Shown here: in pieces, positions 6,783-14,010 of the stretch
How the letters are laid out: every line of letters starts with the position of its first letter
Position numbering within the stretch: the first letter of the stretch is position 1
From: Victivallis vadensis
GTDB taxonomy: Bacteria; Verrucomicrobiota; Lentisphaeria; Victivallales; GWF2-50-93
NCBI GenBank assembly: GCA_020718525.1
Contig: DYRX01000041.1
Span: 5,522 to 19,842, forward strand
Reading direction: 5' to 3'
DNA length: 14,321 nucleotides
Notes under the pieces: model-generated
Seen by the model: only the letters and a program-made list of their open reading frames with translations
Database searches by the model: none
What the model was told of the DNA's origin: nothing
Made by a program: the position numbers and the translations under genes

Positions 6783-9068
6783 TCAGTTGAGCGGGGGATC
6801 AACGACTGTCCTGGCTCCGGCACCCACAATTGTGCCGGTCTGCGATATGCTTGTCCCGTTCATGATATAGTCGAGAGCTTTTAGCGTCGAGCTGTTCTGC
6901 CAGAGGATGTCAGCCTTGCCGTCACCGTTGAAATCGAGAAGCCTGAGCACCTGCCAGTCAGTATTTTTAACGGTGTAAGGCATTCCGCTGGAAAGAGTTG
7001 TCAAACCATTCATCAGCCAAATCGAGCCAATGCCGGTGATACTGTTCTGCCAGAGAAGATCGGATTTTCCATCGGCGTTGAAGTCGCCGCTTTCTATGAT
7101 TGACCAGCCCTCGGAGGCCGGAGGCGTAGTGTAAACAGATCCTTGGCTTTCGATGGAAAGCCCGTCCATAAGATACATGTAGCCTGACTTTGCGACGCTG
7201 TTCTGCCAGAGCATGTCGCATTTGCCGTCGCCATTGAAGTCCTCGAAGATTTCTGGCACCCAGTCTGCGCTTCTGAGATAAATGTCTCCCTGCCCCGATA
7301 TGCTTGTGCCGTTCATCAAATACAGAAGCCCTGTCTTGCCGGCAACCTCCCAAAGTATGTCCGCCTTGCCGTCGCCGTTGAAGTCTCCGGTGCTTTTCGC
7401 CTGCCAGTCAAGCTTTCTCAGGATGGATGCAAAGCTCAATATGGCTGTTCCGTTCATAAGGTATATGGCACCCTGGCCGGACAGTGGATGCTTCCACAAA
7501 ATGTCCGTTTTTCCGTCGCCGTTGAAGTCACCAAGCTTGTCGAGTTTCCAGCCAGTGTTTCCGTTGTAAACAGTTCCTACGGAAAGAATTGTGAATCCGT
7601 CCATCAGATAGACCAGGCTTTTTCCGGTGCTCGCGCTTTCCCAGATCAGATCGGACTTGAGATCTCCGTTGAAGTCCGCAATTCCGGAGACAGACCAGTC
7701 AGGATTTGTGTTCCGGTAGACATCGTCGGACTGGGAGGGACTTGCACCATTCATCAGATATAGGTAGCCATATAAGGTAGAAGAATCCTCGGCAAGGACA
7801 TCGTCCTTGTTGTCGCAGTTGAAGTCCCAGTTTTTCTTCTGAAGCTCGAAAGCTCCCATGTCAACGCCGGCGCCAAATGTGCGGAGGAAGCCTGTCCCCC
7901 TTTGATCGCTTGTCAGTGAGCGCGGATTGGAGCCGGAATTGATGGCGGGGCTTGCGGGCTGAAGCACCATTGTCTCGCTCGGACCGCCATTGTCTGCGAT
8001 TGGAGAAAGCATCGCCGAGATCGGACTCAATGAGGAACCGATTATGTTTCCGTTTCCGTCCGGATCCGCAGGCGCGTATGGGGTTCCATCGTTGCTTCCA
8101 AGAAGACTGTACTGCATAGTCAGCCCAGTCGTGGTGCCGGAATACACGTAGAGGTCATCTCCGCTGACATTTGCCGTGTTTGCCGCAATAATTGTACTTC
8201 TAATGTTGAGGAAAAGCGTTGCGTCGATTCCAAAGTGTATTCCGCCTCCGTTTTTGGTTGCGCTGTTGCCGGAAATTGTGCAGTTGTCAATGTTCGTTGT
8301 CCCCTTGCGCAGATGCATTGCGCCGCCGCCGCCAGCATTGTTCCAGTCGTTGTAAGTTGAGACATTGCCGTTGAATGTGCTGTTGATGATGGTGAGAATC
8401 CCCCACTCGAATTTGTGAATTGCGCCGCCGGACTGCGGACTGCTGTTGTTCAGAAACGCGCAGTTTGAAATTGTGGTGTCTCCATTCGTGTAGAGAGCCC
8501 CGGCATTTTTCAAAGCACTGTTCGTGTCAAAAATGCACGAATCTACAGTAATCGTGCTGTATCGCGTATTGTGAATCGCCCCTCCTCCGTTCGCTCCGGC
8601 ACTGTAGCAGTTCGCGAAGGCGCAGTTGCTCACAGTGAGAATAGAAATGTAGCTCCAGTTGTTGCCTGCTCCAGCCGTCCTGCAATATATCGCGCCACCG
8701 TCTCCTGCCGCTGATCCGTGATCGAATGAAAGTCCGGAGACGTTGACCCTAACTGTCCCAATTGTCGTGCCCCAGCTTGTCAGGTTGACATGGATGATTC
8801 TGGTCGCTGAACCCCCGTCAAGGGTGAGGAGATCTGCGCCCGGACCTGTTATCGTTATATTCTTGTCAATGGTCAGCTCGGAACTGAGATTTATTGTTCC
8901 GCTGAGACCTGTGAATACAATTGTGTCTCCGGAGCTTGCATCGGCCAGCGCCTGCCTTAGAGATCCGGCGCCACTGTCGTTCAAATTCTGGACTGTAATT
9001 GTGGCGGCTCCTAAATCGGCGGCGAAAGAAATGATGGCTACGGCAGTCAGGAACATAAGCTTTTTCAT
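6783..9068 (-). CDS. Large secreted protein: parallel beta-helix joined to a seven-repeat FG-GAP/VCBS-type beta-propeller
   Basis: 761 residues from ATG 9068, which has AAGGAGG 6 bases upstream; a start at 9116 lies within the upstream gene and would spoil the signal peptide. Layout: signal peptide ~1-21 (KKLMFLTAVAIISFAADLGA); CSLREA-like strand region ~22-84 (LNDSGAGSLRQALADA); right-handed beta-helix ~94-325 with polymorphic-membrane-protein style repeats (GGAI/GGGAI/GGAM boxes alternating with CxFxxN or STFNGN); choice-of-anchor Q segment ~357-408 (DNGGPSETM...SPAINSG...DQRG...VDMGAFE). Seven motifs of the type DFNGDGKxDxLW then start at ~415, 465, 514, 562, 610, 662 and 712, each a calcium-binding loop followed by YLMNG. 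Seven repeats of ~50 residues predict a complete seven-bladed propeller. The role is probably binding or cleaving an extracellular glycan; no lyase catalytic residues are assigned. The stop codon lies close to the next gene. Confidence 0.9.
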   Translation of the reverse strand: MKKLMFLTAVAIISFAADLGAATITVQNLNDSGAGSLRQALADASSGDTIVFTGLSGTINLSSELTIDKNITITGPGADLLTLDGGSATRIIHVNLTSWGTTIGTVRVNVSGLSFDHGSAAGDGGAIYCRTAGAGNNWSYISILTVSNCAFANCYSAGANGGGAIHNTRYSTITVDSCIFDTNSALKNAGALYTNGDTTISNCAFLNNSSPQSGGAIHKFEWGILTIINSTFNGNVSTYNDWNNAGGGGAMHLRKGTTNIDNCTISGNSATKNGGGIHFGIDATLFLNIRSTIIAANTANVSGDDLYVYSGTTTGLTMQYSLLGSNDGTPYAPADPDGNGNIIGSSLSPISAMLSPIADNGGPSETMVLQPASPAINSGSNPRSLTSDQRGTGFLRTFGAGVDMGAFELQKKNWDFNCDNKDDVLAEDSSTLYGYLYLMNGASPSQSDDVYRNTNPDWSVSGIADFNGDLKSDLIWESASTGKSLVYLMDGFTILSVGTVYNGNTGWKLDKLGDFNGDGKTDILWKHPLSGQGAIYLMNGTAILSFASILRKLDWQAKSTGDFNGDGKADILWEVAGKTGLLYLMNGTSISGQGDIYLRSADWVPEIFEDFNGDGKCDMLWQNSVAKSGYMYLMDGLSIESQGSVYTTPPASEGWSIIESGDFNADGKSDLLWQNSITGIGSIWLMNGLTTLSSGMPYTVKNTDWQVLRLLDFNGDGKADILWQNSSTLKALDYIMNGTSISQTGTIVGAGARTVVDPPLN

Positions 9069-9069
9069 C

Positions 9070-10005
9070 TCAGCCTCCTTGTGATTTTTTACGTTTTTCA
9101 GAATGTCTTTTAACAATGTCCTGTCCTCTCAGATGCGGCGGGACGCATTCCCTTTCGCATTCGCGCATGGAGTATGTATACCATGTCTGCAGTCCGCCTT
9201 TTGCGCCTTTTTCAGAAAGTGCTTTCTTAACGTCGTCCTCGGTGATTTCGCCGTCCGGTGGCGCTATGCTGACGTCGAGTCCATGCAGTTTCGGTCCCAT
9301 TTCCGCGTTGAGCATGAATTTCTTCGACCACATACAGCGCCAGACATCCTTGCGGAGCGTCTTGAATTTTCTCCCGCCTATCTCTATTTCTTCATACGAA
9401 TCTGAAGAGATTGCGTTCATCTTGCAGGCGGAGACGCATTTCATGCATGAGTCGCACAAGGAGGGACCGCTGTAGAGGGGGTCGGCTTCAAGAGGCGCGT
9501 CGGTGACAATTGAAGTGAAGAGCTGGCGCGTCCCGTAGTCGGGACTTATGACGGCCCCGTTGAGACCTAGCTCTCCGTGTCCCGCGGCAACTGCGGCTAC
9601 ATCGTTCCTGAAATCCTGAGTCCAGAATCCGGGAATGTCCTTGTAAGGCTTCACCCTGAACATCTTGATCGTTATGGGGACAGCCTTCCAGCCGCGATCC
9701 TCGAGCCTGCGGCTGATGTCCATCGCCGCGGTGAGGCTTGCCGAATGCATCGCATTGTTCTCGTACATGTCCATTGACATATAGGACTCGGCCTTGCTTT
9801 TTCCGGCGTTTTCATACATCGCCAAAGGATATCTTATGCCAATGCTGATCGCGCATTTCGCGCTCTCAAGATGCGCCTGCGGTCTCATGCGGTAGTGCAC
9901 CCCATTGAATCTTTCAAGCGGCGCGACCCCGAAAAAGTCCATGCATGAATTCCGCGCAAGCTCTCCCAATTCCGACTTGAGACTGTCCATAAGCTGATCC
10001 TTCAT
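9070..10005 (-). CDS. QueG-like [4Fe-4S] oxidoreductase, paralogue 1, first gene of its operon
   Basis: 311 residues. GAGGAG lies 6 bases before ATG 10005. Domains match the other QueG-like protein throughout: FFGVAPLERF (~24-33), MRPQAHLESAKCAISIGIRY (~40-59), AVAAGHGELGLNGAVISPDY (~138-157), TDAPLEADPLYSGPSLCDSC, Fe-S motif C184-x2-C187-x2-C190-x3-C194, WRCMWS (C224) and CERECVPPHLRG (C283, C287). The cluster reads SACKM where the other paralogue has the usual SCPVK. Known relatives are epoxyqueuosine reductase and reductive dehalogenases, which use two [4Fe-4S] clusters and a cobamide; the missing second canonical motif argues against QueG. The reaction is unknown. Its TGA is separated by one base from the ATG of the beta-helix/propeller gene, whose ribosome-binding site sits inside its last codons, so the two are translationally coupled. 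Confidence 0.85.
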   Translation of the reverse strand: MKDQLMDSLKSELGELARNSCMDFFGVAPLERFNGVHYRMRPQAHLESAKCAISIGIRYPLAMYENAGKSKAESYMSMDMYENNAMHSASLTAAMDISRRLEDRGWKAVPITIKMFRVKPYKDIPGFWTQDFRNDVAAVAAGHGELGLNGAVISPDYGTRQLFTSIVTDAPLEADPLYSGPSLCDSCMKCVSACKMNAISSDSYEEIEIGGRKFKTLRKDVWRCMWSKKFMLNAEMGPKLHGLDVSIAPPDGEITEDDVKKALSEKGAKGGLQTWYTYSMRECERECVPPHLRGQDIVKRHSEKRKKSQGG

Positions 10006-10034
10006 TTCTTTCTCCTCATTTATTTCCGGGCACC

Positions 10035-10058
10035 GCGCCGCGTACTAGGAGGCGGCGC
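10035..10058 (-). promoter_or_regulatory. GC-rich hairpin in the leader of the QueG-like operon
   Basis: The arms GCGCCGC (10035-10041) and GCGGCGC (10052-10058) are perfectly complementary around a 10-base loop. The hairpin lies between the predicted promoter and the start codon at 10005, so it would be in the 5' untranslated leader. No run of T follows it, so it is not an ordinary terminator; a role in mRNA stability or translation is possible but unproven. Confidence 0.45.
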
Positions 10059-10084
10059 AGAAGACATTCGAACGGAAGCTCCAA

Positions 10085-10104
10085 CAGTTATTATCAGTTA
10101 TTAT
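10085..10104. repeat. Perfect tandem 10-bp direct repeat over the -10 and start region
   Basis: CAGTTATTAT occurs twice in direct succession, at 10085-10094 and 10095-10104. The right copy contains most of the TATAAT -10 box and the left copy falls over the predicted transcription start and creates a second -10-like GATAAT. It may be a regulator-binding site with one-turn spacing, or a duplication that yields a second, weaker start. Confidence 0.45.
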
Positions 10105-10128
10105 AACACATCTTGGGGCGGACTTCAA
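10100..10128 (-). promoter_or_regulatory. Sigma70-type promoter with extended -10 for the QueG-like/beta-helix/GH9 operon
   Basis: On the minus strand TTGAAG (10128-10123) is followed after exactly 17 bases by a perfect TATAAT (10105-10100), itself preceded by TGT as in extended -10 promoters. It lies about 95 bases upstream of the start codon at 10005, and transcription would begin near 10093. Confidence 0.68.
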
Positions 10129-10270
10129 GCCCTGGGAGGCGGCAAGGCCATATTTTGACGATAATTAATGCAATTCTAACACAAGTCTGAAATGGAAGAA
10201 TCCTCTGAGATATAGTTTTTCATTGCCGCATTCGGAAAGTACATGAGCGACGCGGCAGAAGTCACAAGAA

Positions 10271-11947
10271 TCATGATCTGAAGAATAGTATAACCAGGAG
10301 CTGTGCGAACATGATCCGGAGAAACATGGTCATTGCATATACCGTCGCATATGTGATTGATGGAGCATCGGACTTGAATGCCTGATTTGCGAAGGAGAGG
10401 GCTGGGGGATCTGTCATGCTTCCAGACAGCAGTCCGCAGAGAGTCAGATAGTTGAACGCGAAAAATTTTCTGCAGATCAGTCCTGCGATGAAGATCGGGA
10501 CTACGGTTACGACGACACCGAGCAAGATCCAGACGAGTCCTTCGAGGCTTGCCAGTGTCTGAAAGAATTTGCCGCCGGCTCTGAGCCCGACGCATGCGAG
10601 GAAGAGGGAGATTCCAAACTCCCGCAGGACAAGGTTTGCGCTCTGGGGCATGTACCAGCTCAATGCGCCGATCTGCCCGATGCGGCTGAAAAGCATCGCG
10701 GAAAGTAGGGCGCCGCCGGAAAGCCCCAGTTTGAGGGGGATCTGGAATCCGGGAATGCTTATCGGGATTGAACCAAGGAATATGCCCAGTATCAGGCCGA
10801 TGAAAAGCGGAAGGATGTTCGGATGTTCTAGCACCTTGATAGAATCGCCGAATTCCTTTGCGGCACTTTCTATGTTGTCCTTTTCTCCGACCAATGTGAC
10901 CGTGTCGCCGAACTGAAGTTTAAGCCCCTGGGCGGCTATGAGGTCCATGCCCGCCCTGTTGACTCTTGAAATATTGACAGAATATTTGCCGTGCAGTCTG
11001 AGCTCCGCGATTGGCCGGTTTATGCATTTTTTCGATGTTACGACAGCAGTCTTGGAAATCAAGGATCCGCCGATCTGCTTGAGATCGAGCTCGCTGATGT
11101 CCCCCGCGAGAAGTGAAATGTCGTCTGCCGCCTCCTTGGAGCAGAGCACGTGTATGATGTCCCCGATCTCGAGCTTTTCCGAACTGTCAGGGGTGCTCAG
11201 AATTCCGTTTCTGAAGAGCCTTGATATCATAAATTTCTGCTTGACAAGGAGATGAAGTTCGTCAATGCTTGTTCCGGCAAGTTTCTTGTTTGACACGATA
11301 ATGTTGAAAGCCGATGGCTTTGCCAGATATTCGTTTTGCAGGGACTCGAAATGCTTCTGCTCGGCGGAGATGTCAATCTTGAAAATTCTCTTCAGCCCCA
11401 GTATCACGGAAATGATTCCGGCTATGCCGAGCGGGTAGCACATTGCGTACGCCATCCCTGTCGTCTGCACGAGATCCTGCGCGTCCGGCGAGGCGTCGAT
11501 CAGCGCCTGCTGTGCGGCGCCGAGTCCGGGCGTATTGGTGACTGCGCCCGACATGATTCCGACAGCGGCGGGAAGCGGAATTCCAAGAAATATCACCATG
11601 CCGCAGGCGATCAGGAAGCCTGAAGCGACGACGAGCGCCGCGACAATATTCAATTTGAGTCCCTGCTTCATGAACGACGCGAAAAAGGCTGGTCCGATCT
11701 GGATTCCGATCGAATATACGAAGAGCATGAGCCCGAATTCCCTTACAAATTCCAGCGTCTCCTTTTCTATCGAGAGACCGAAATGCCCCAGAATGAGTCC
11801 TGAAAAAAGCACTCCTGCCAGTCCCATTGAAACTCCGCGGAAGCCGATCTTTCCGATGAGAATACCAAAGGCGACAGCGAGCGAAAGCGACAATACGGCA
11901 CTGCTCACTCCGTGCCCAAAAAACAGGTTGTTCAGCAATTCGCCCAT
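10271..11947 (-). CDS. AspT/YidE/YbjL-family membrane transporter with two TrkA-C-like domains
   Basis: 558 residues, matching the family's usual ~550. Two homologous membrane halves (AspT/YidE/YbjL duplication domains) at ~1-190 and ~375-555, each with several hydrophobic helices, flank a soluble centre. The N-half carries SGAVTNTPGLGAAQQAL, the C-half GSMTDPPALSFANQAF, the paired helix-break motifs thought to line the substrate path. The centre holds two TrkA-C (RCK_C)-like domains at ~213-283 and ~296-370 (LEIGDIIHVLC and LQFGDTVTLVG), which in related proteins bind regulatory ligands. Characterised relatives exchange aspartate for alanine or dicarboxylates; the substrate here is not predictable. 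GAGG stands 8 bases before ATG 11947. It follows the glycosyltransferase gene by 41 bases, probably in one transcript. No convincing terminator separates it from the next promoter. Confidence 0.9.
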   Translation of the reverse strand: MGELLNNLFFGHGVSSAVLSLSLAVAFGILIGKIGFRGVSMGLAGVLFSGLILGHFGLSIEKETLEFVREFGLMLFVYSIGIQIGPAFFASFMKQGLKLNIVAALVVASGFLIACGMVIFLGIPLPAAVGIMSGAVTNTPGLGAAQQALIDASPDAQDLVQTTGMAYAMCYPLGIAGIISVILGLKRIFKIDISAEQKHFESLQNEYLAKPSAFNIIVSNKKLAGTSIDELHLLVKQKFMISRLFRNGILSTPDSSEKLEIGDIIHVLCSKEAADDISLLAGDISELDLKQIGGSLISKTAVVTSKKCINRPIAELRLHGKYSVNISRVNRAGMDLIAAQGLKLQFGDTVTLVGEKDNIESAAKEFGDSIKVLEHPNILPLFIGLILGIFLGSIPISIPGFQIPLKLGLSGGALLSAMLFSRIGQIGALSWYMPQSANLVLREFGISLFLACVGLRAGGKFFQTLASLEGLVWILLGVVVTVVPIFIAGLICRKFFAFNYLTLCGLLSGSMTDPPALSFANQAFKSDAPSITYATVYAMTMFLRIMFAQLLVILFFRS

Positions 11948-11988
11948 AAATTTGCCTCAGTTGATTGCTGACAATTTCGAGTTGAAAA

Positions 11989-13677
11989 TCATTCCAAAAC
12001 TCCCTTTTTCCCTATGATCTCGATCAGATCGTATTCGTTTCTCTTGTATTTGAAACTGCGAATTTCGCGGAATTTGAAGCCTCTGAGGAATGCCGGATTC
12101 CTCTTCATGCTGTCCACCATGTCATCGTAGCTCTGCCTATTCATGAGCACAAAGCCTTCGGCGCCAGCAATACTGTCGAAGGAATATATGCATTTTTTCG
12201 GATCCCTGATGTAGTAGAGGTAAGGCTGATAGGAAATGTCGAGCAGGTTGAGCATCGCTCCGGGGGGAAGAGTCTTTTCCAGCTCGAACGCGAGAAATCT
12301 TTTTTTAGCCATGGTGTTTTCAGTCGGAGTATAGACGACAAAGACCAGAAACATGGATTGGGCGATTAGGATTGAGGCGGCGCCAGCCAGCGACATCGCA
12401 TCTTTGATCATGTGTTTCATGCGGCTCATCAGGATCGGAGCGAGGAAAACAGCAATGAGCAAAATGAGCGATACCGTAAAGTTAGCCGGGACAAATTCGA
12501 AGACGGTTCTCGCCCGCACCGCCTTGCTCGAGAGGAGGATTTTCTGGACGATTCCAAACTCGGTCACCGCGAATGCGACAGCGCAGAGAAATGCAAGAAT
12601 CCAGGCGCCTAGGATGATGCTTTTTCTGCATTTTTCGACTGGAATCGAAAATTTTATCCGTCTCACTGCGACTGCAGAAAGAACTGCGGCGAGCGGCAGA
12701 AGCGGTACAGAATATCTAGGCTCCGTCCCAGGCATCGCATTCACAAGGATGAAACCAAGAATAAGCGAGAAGAAGGCTCCGGCAAGCATCTTCCCGGAAA
12801 AGTCCGCCTCGCAGTTATCTCCAGTCTTTTTGCGCCGCAGAAGCGGGAGCAGAAGCACCCAGGGGAGGAAGTATGACACTGCAGTCAAAATGACTTGCCC
12901 CCAATAGGAATAGTCAATTGAGGCGGGGCTGAGCTCGTCGAGAAGTTCGGCTCTCCAAGTTCGCGAAATGGTGCCTTCGGCTTCAGGAGGAAGCAATGAT
13001 TTGATCTTCAGCGCCCAGAGCATGAAAATTCCGACCATGATGAGGATCGAGACGAAGTGCGCCGGCGATAGCATGGACTTCATTTTCCGCGTTGTGAAGA
13101 GGACGCTGATTGTCGTCGCATAGAAGAAAAGCAGTATGATCGGGCCTTTTAGCAGGAGTCCAAGACCGAGAATGACCGAGACAGGAATCCAGAGAGTCCA
13201 TTTGCGGTCCGGATTCTTTGAAAAGAGATCCAGCCAGAAGATTGTCGCCATGCCGGTCAGAGCCGCCAAAGGCGCTTCGATCTCGATGAGCCTGCCGTTG
13301 ATGATCACCCCGTAGCTTGTCAGATAGAAAAGTGCACCCAGAGTTTTTGTCCGCAAATCCATCCAGTCCGACGGAGAAAGGATGAGAAAGACACAGAAAA
13401 GGAGCGTGAAAATTGAGGAGATGATTCTGGCGGCGGCCTCCGAATCGCTGTCGAAAATGCTGAAAGACGCGGCGATCATCCAGTTGATGAGCGGCGGTTT
13501 TTTGTAGTAGGGCTGATTTGCAAGTTCCGGCCTGATCCAGTCACCGCTGGAGAGCATGGAGAGCGCAGGCAGTATGCGCCTCGCCTCGTTCCCCTGAAGC
13601 TCCCTCGAGCCGAGAAACGGTATGTAGATCGCCATCCAGACTGCGCCGACTAGAAGAAGCGAGCGGATTTTATCCAT
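11989..13677 (-). CDS. ArnT/PMT-like integral membrane glycosyltransferase (GT39/PMT_2 type)
   Basis: 562 residues from ATG 13677, favoured by AAGGAG at 13687-13692, 9 bases upstream; ATG 13707 would add 10 residues without a ribosome-binding site. After the first membrane helix (~1-20) comes the diagnostic first periplasmic loop: LQGNEARRILPALSMLSSGDW...YYKKPPLINWM, the counterpart of DEARY...SGDW...F-KPPLxYW in ArnT-like enzymes. About ten or more hydrophobic helices follow, then a soluble C-terminal domain from ~440 (MLNLLDISYQPYLYYIRDPKK). Such enzymes move a sugar from a polyprenyl-phosphate donor to lipid A, protein or glycan at the periplasmic face. The Asp of the usual DE pair is Asn here while the Glu is kept, so activity or donor may differ. 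It is the first gene of a likely two-gene operon with the AspT/YidE-type transporter. Confidence 0.87.
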   Translation of the reverse strand: MDKIRSLLLVGAVWMAIYIPFLGSRELQGNEARRILPALSMLSSGDWIRPELANQPYYKKPPLINWMIAASFSIFDSDSEAAARIISSIFTLLFCVFLILSPSDWMDLRTKTLGALFYLTSYGVIINGRLIEIEAPLAALTGMATIFWLDLFSKNPDRKWTLWIPVSVILGLGLLLKGPIILLFFYATTISVLFTTRKMKSMLSPAHFVSILIMVGIFMLWALKIKSLLPPEAEGTISRTWRAELLDELSPASIDYSYWGQVILTAVSYFLPWVLLLPLLRRKKTGDNCEADFSGKMLAGAFFSLILGFILVNAMPGTEPRYSVPLLPLAAVLSAVAVRRIKFSIPVEKCRKSIILGAWILAFLCAVAFAVTEFGIVQKILLSSKAVRARTVFEFVPANFTVSLILLIAVFLAPILMSRMKHMIKDAMSLAGAASILIAQSMFLVFVVYTPTENTMAKKRFLAFELEKTLPPGAMLNLLDISYQPYLYYIRDPKKCIYSFDSIAGAEGFVLMNRQSYDDMVDSMKRNPAFLRGFKFREIRSFKYKRNEYDLIEIIGKKGVLE

Positions 13678-13703
13678 GTAAAATAACTCCTTGAAACTGT
13701 CTC

Positions 13704-13967
13704 TCATTGCAATCGGACTAAGATAGCTTGTGAATACTGCATTTTAAAGCTGATTTTCTGTACGTGAACATATTCTGCGAATGTGGTGTCGCACATGATG
13801 CATTCCGGGAATCCAAATTTTTCAATCCATTCCCTGAAGAAGGTATCGCGGCCGTCCAAGGTGCCGCCACCCCCTAAAACATCTGAATCCGCGACATCGT
13901 TAAAAATTGCAAAATTTAAGCGTATCTTCTTTTTAATCAGCGAATAACAATATTTGATTCTTGCTCC
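13704..13967 (-). pseudogene. Orphan coding remnant lacking a start codon, C-terminal 87 residues
   Basis: The minus-strand frame opens just after a TAA and runs 87 codons to TGA at 13706-13704 with no usable early ATG, GTG or TTG. It reads like protein: KYCYSLIKKKIRLNFAIFND, then DVLGGGGTLDGRDTFFREW, IEKFGFPECIMCDTTF, ending QAILVRLQ. Codons such as GAC, GGC, ACC and TTC look like those of the genes nearby. The open frame begins close to the hairpin-rich element at 14011-14279, so the simplest view is a gene whose 5' part was replaced or lost. The family is not recognised. It might instead start at an unusual codon such as ATC or ATT. Confidence 0.4.
13706..13734 (-). promoter_or_regulatory. 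Possible promoter for the glycosyltransferase operon
   Basis: TTCACA (13734-13729, five of six bases of the -35 consensus) is separated by 17 bases from TGCAAT (13711-13706, four of six bases of -10). It lies just upstream of the GT39 gene start at 13677, over the end of an orphan reading frame. It is weak and unconfirmed. Confidence 0.3.
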
Positions 13968-13991
13968 TTATCCGATTTGACATGTGAAAAT

Positions 13992-14008
13992 GAAAGTGGC
14001 ACTTTTTT
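13992..14008 (+). terminator. Weak terminator-like palindrome
   Basis: AAAGTG-G-CACTTT is followed by more T on the plus strand. The stem is short, partly A/T and leaves almost no loop, so it is a poor terminator candidate. It marks the left border of the hairpin-rich stretch. Confidence 0.25.
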
Positions 14009-14010
14009 AG

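Noticed and set aside
6053..6790. A 245-codon plus-strand frame opposite the second QueG-like gene
   Set aside because: Long only because it mirrors a conserved coding sequence; no domain, no ribosome-binding site, and arginine/cysteine-rich composition. The opposite strand has clear Fe-S motifs.
5723..10005. Calling the two Fe-S proteins epoxyqueuosine reductase (queG)
   Set aside because: The second canonical CxxCxxCxxxCP motif of QueG is absent, there are two copies, and the context is exported glycan-type proteins rather than tRNA modification.
10176..10595. A 139-codon minus-strand frame overlapping the end of the transporter gene, with a partly hydrophobic tail
   Set aside because: Most of it lies in another frame of the well-supported AspT/YidE-type gene, has an arginine- and serine-rich shadow composition, and has no ribosome-binding site. 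The transporter ends at the normal place for its family, so no frameshift needs to be invoked.
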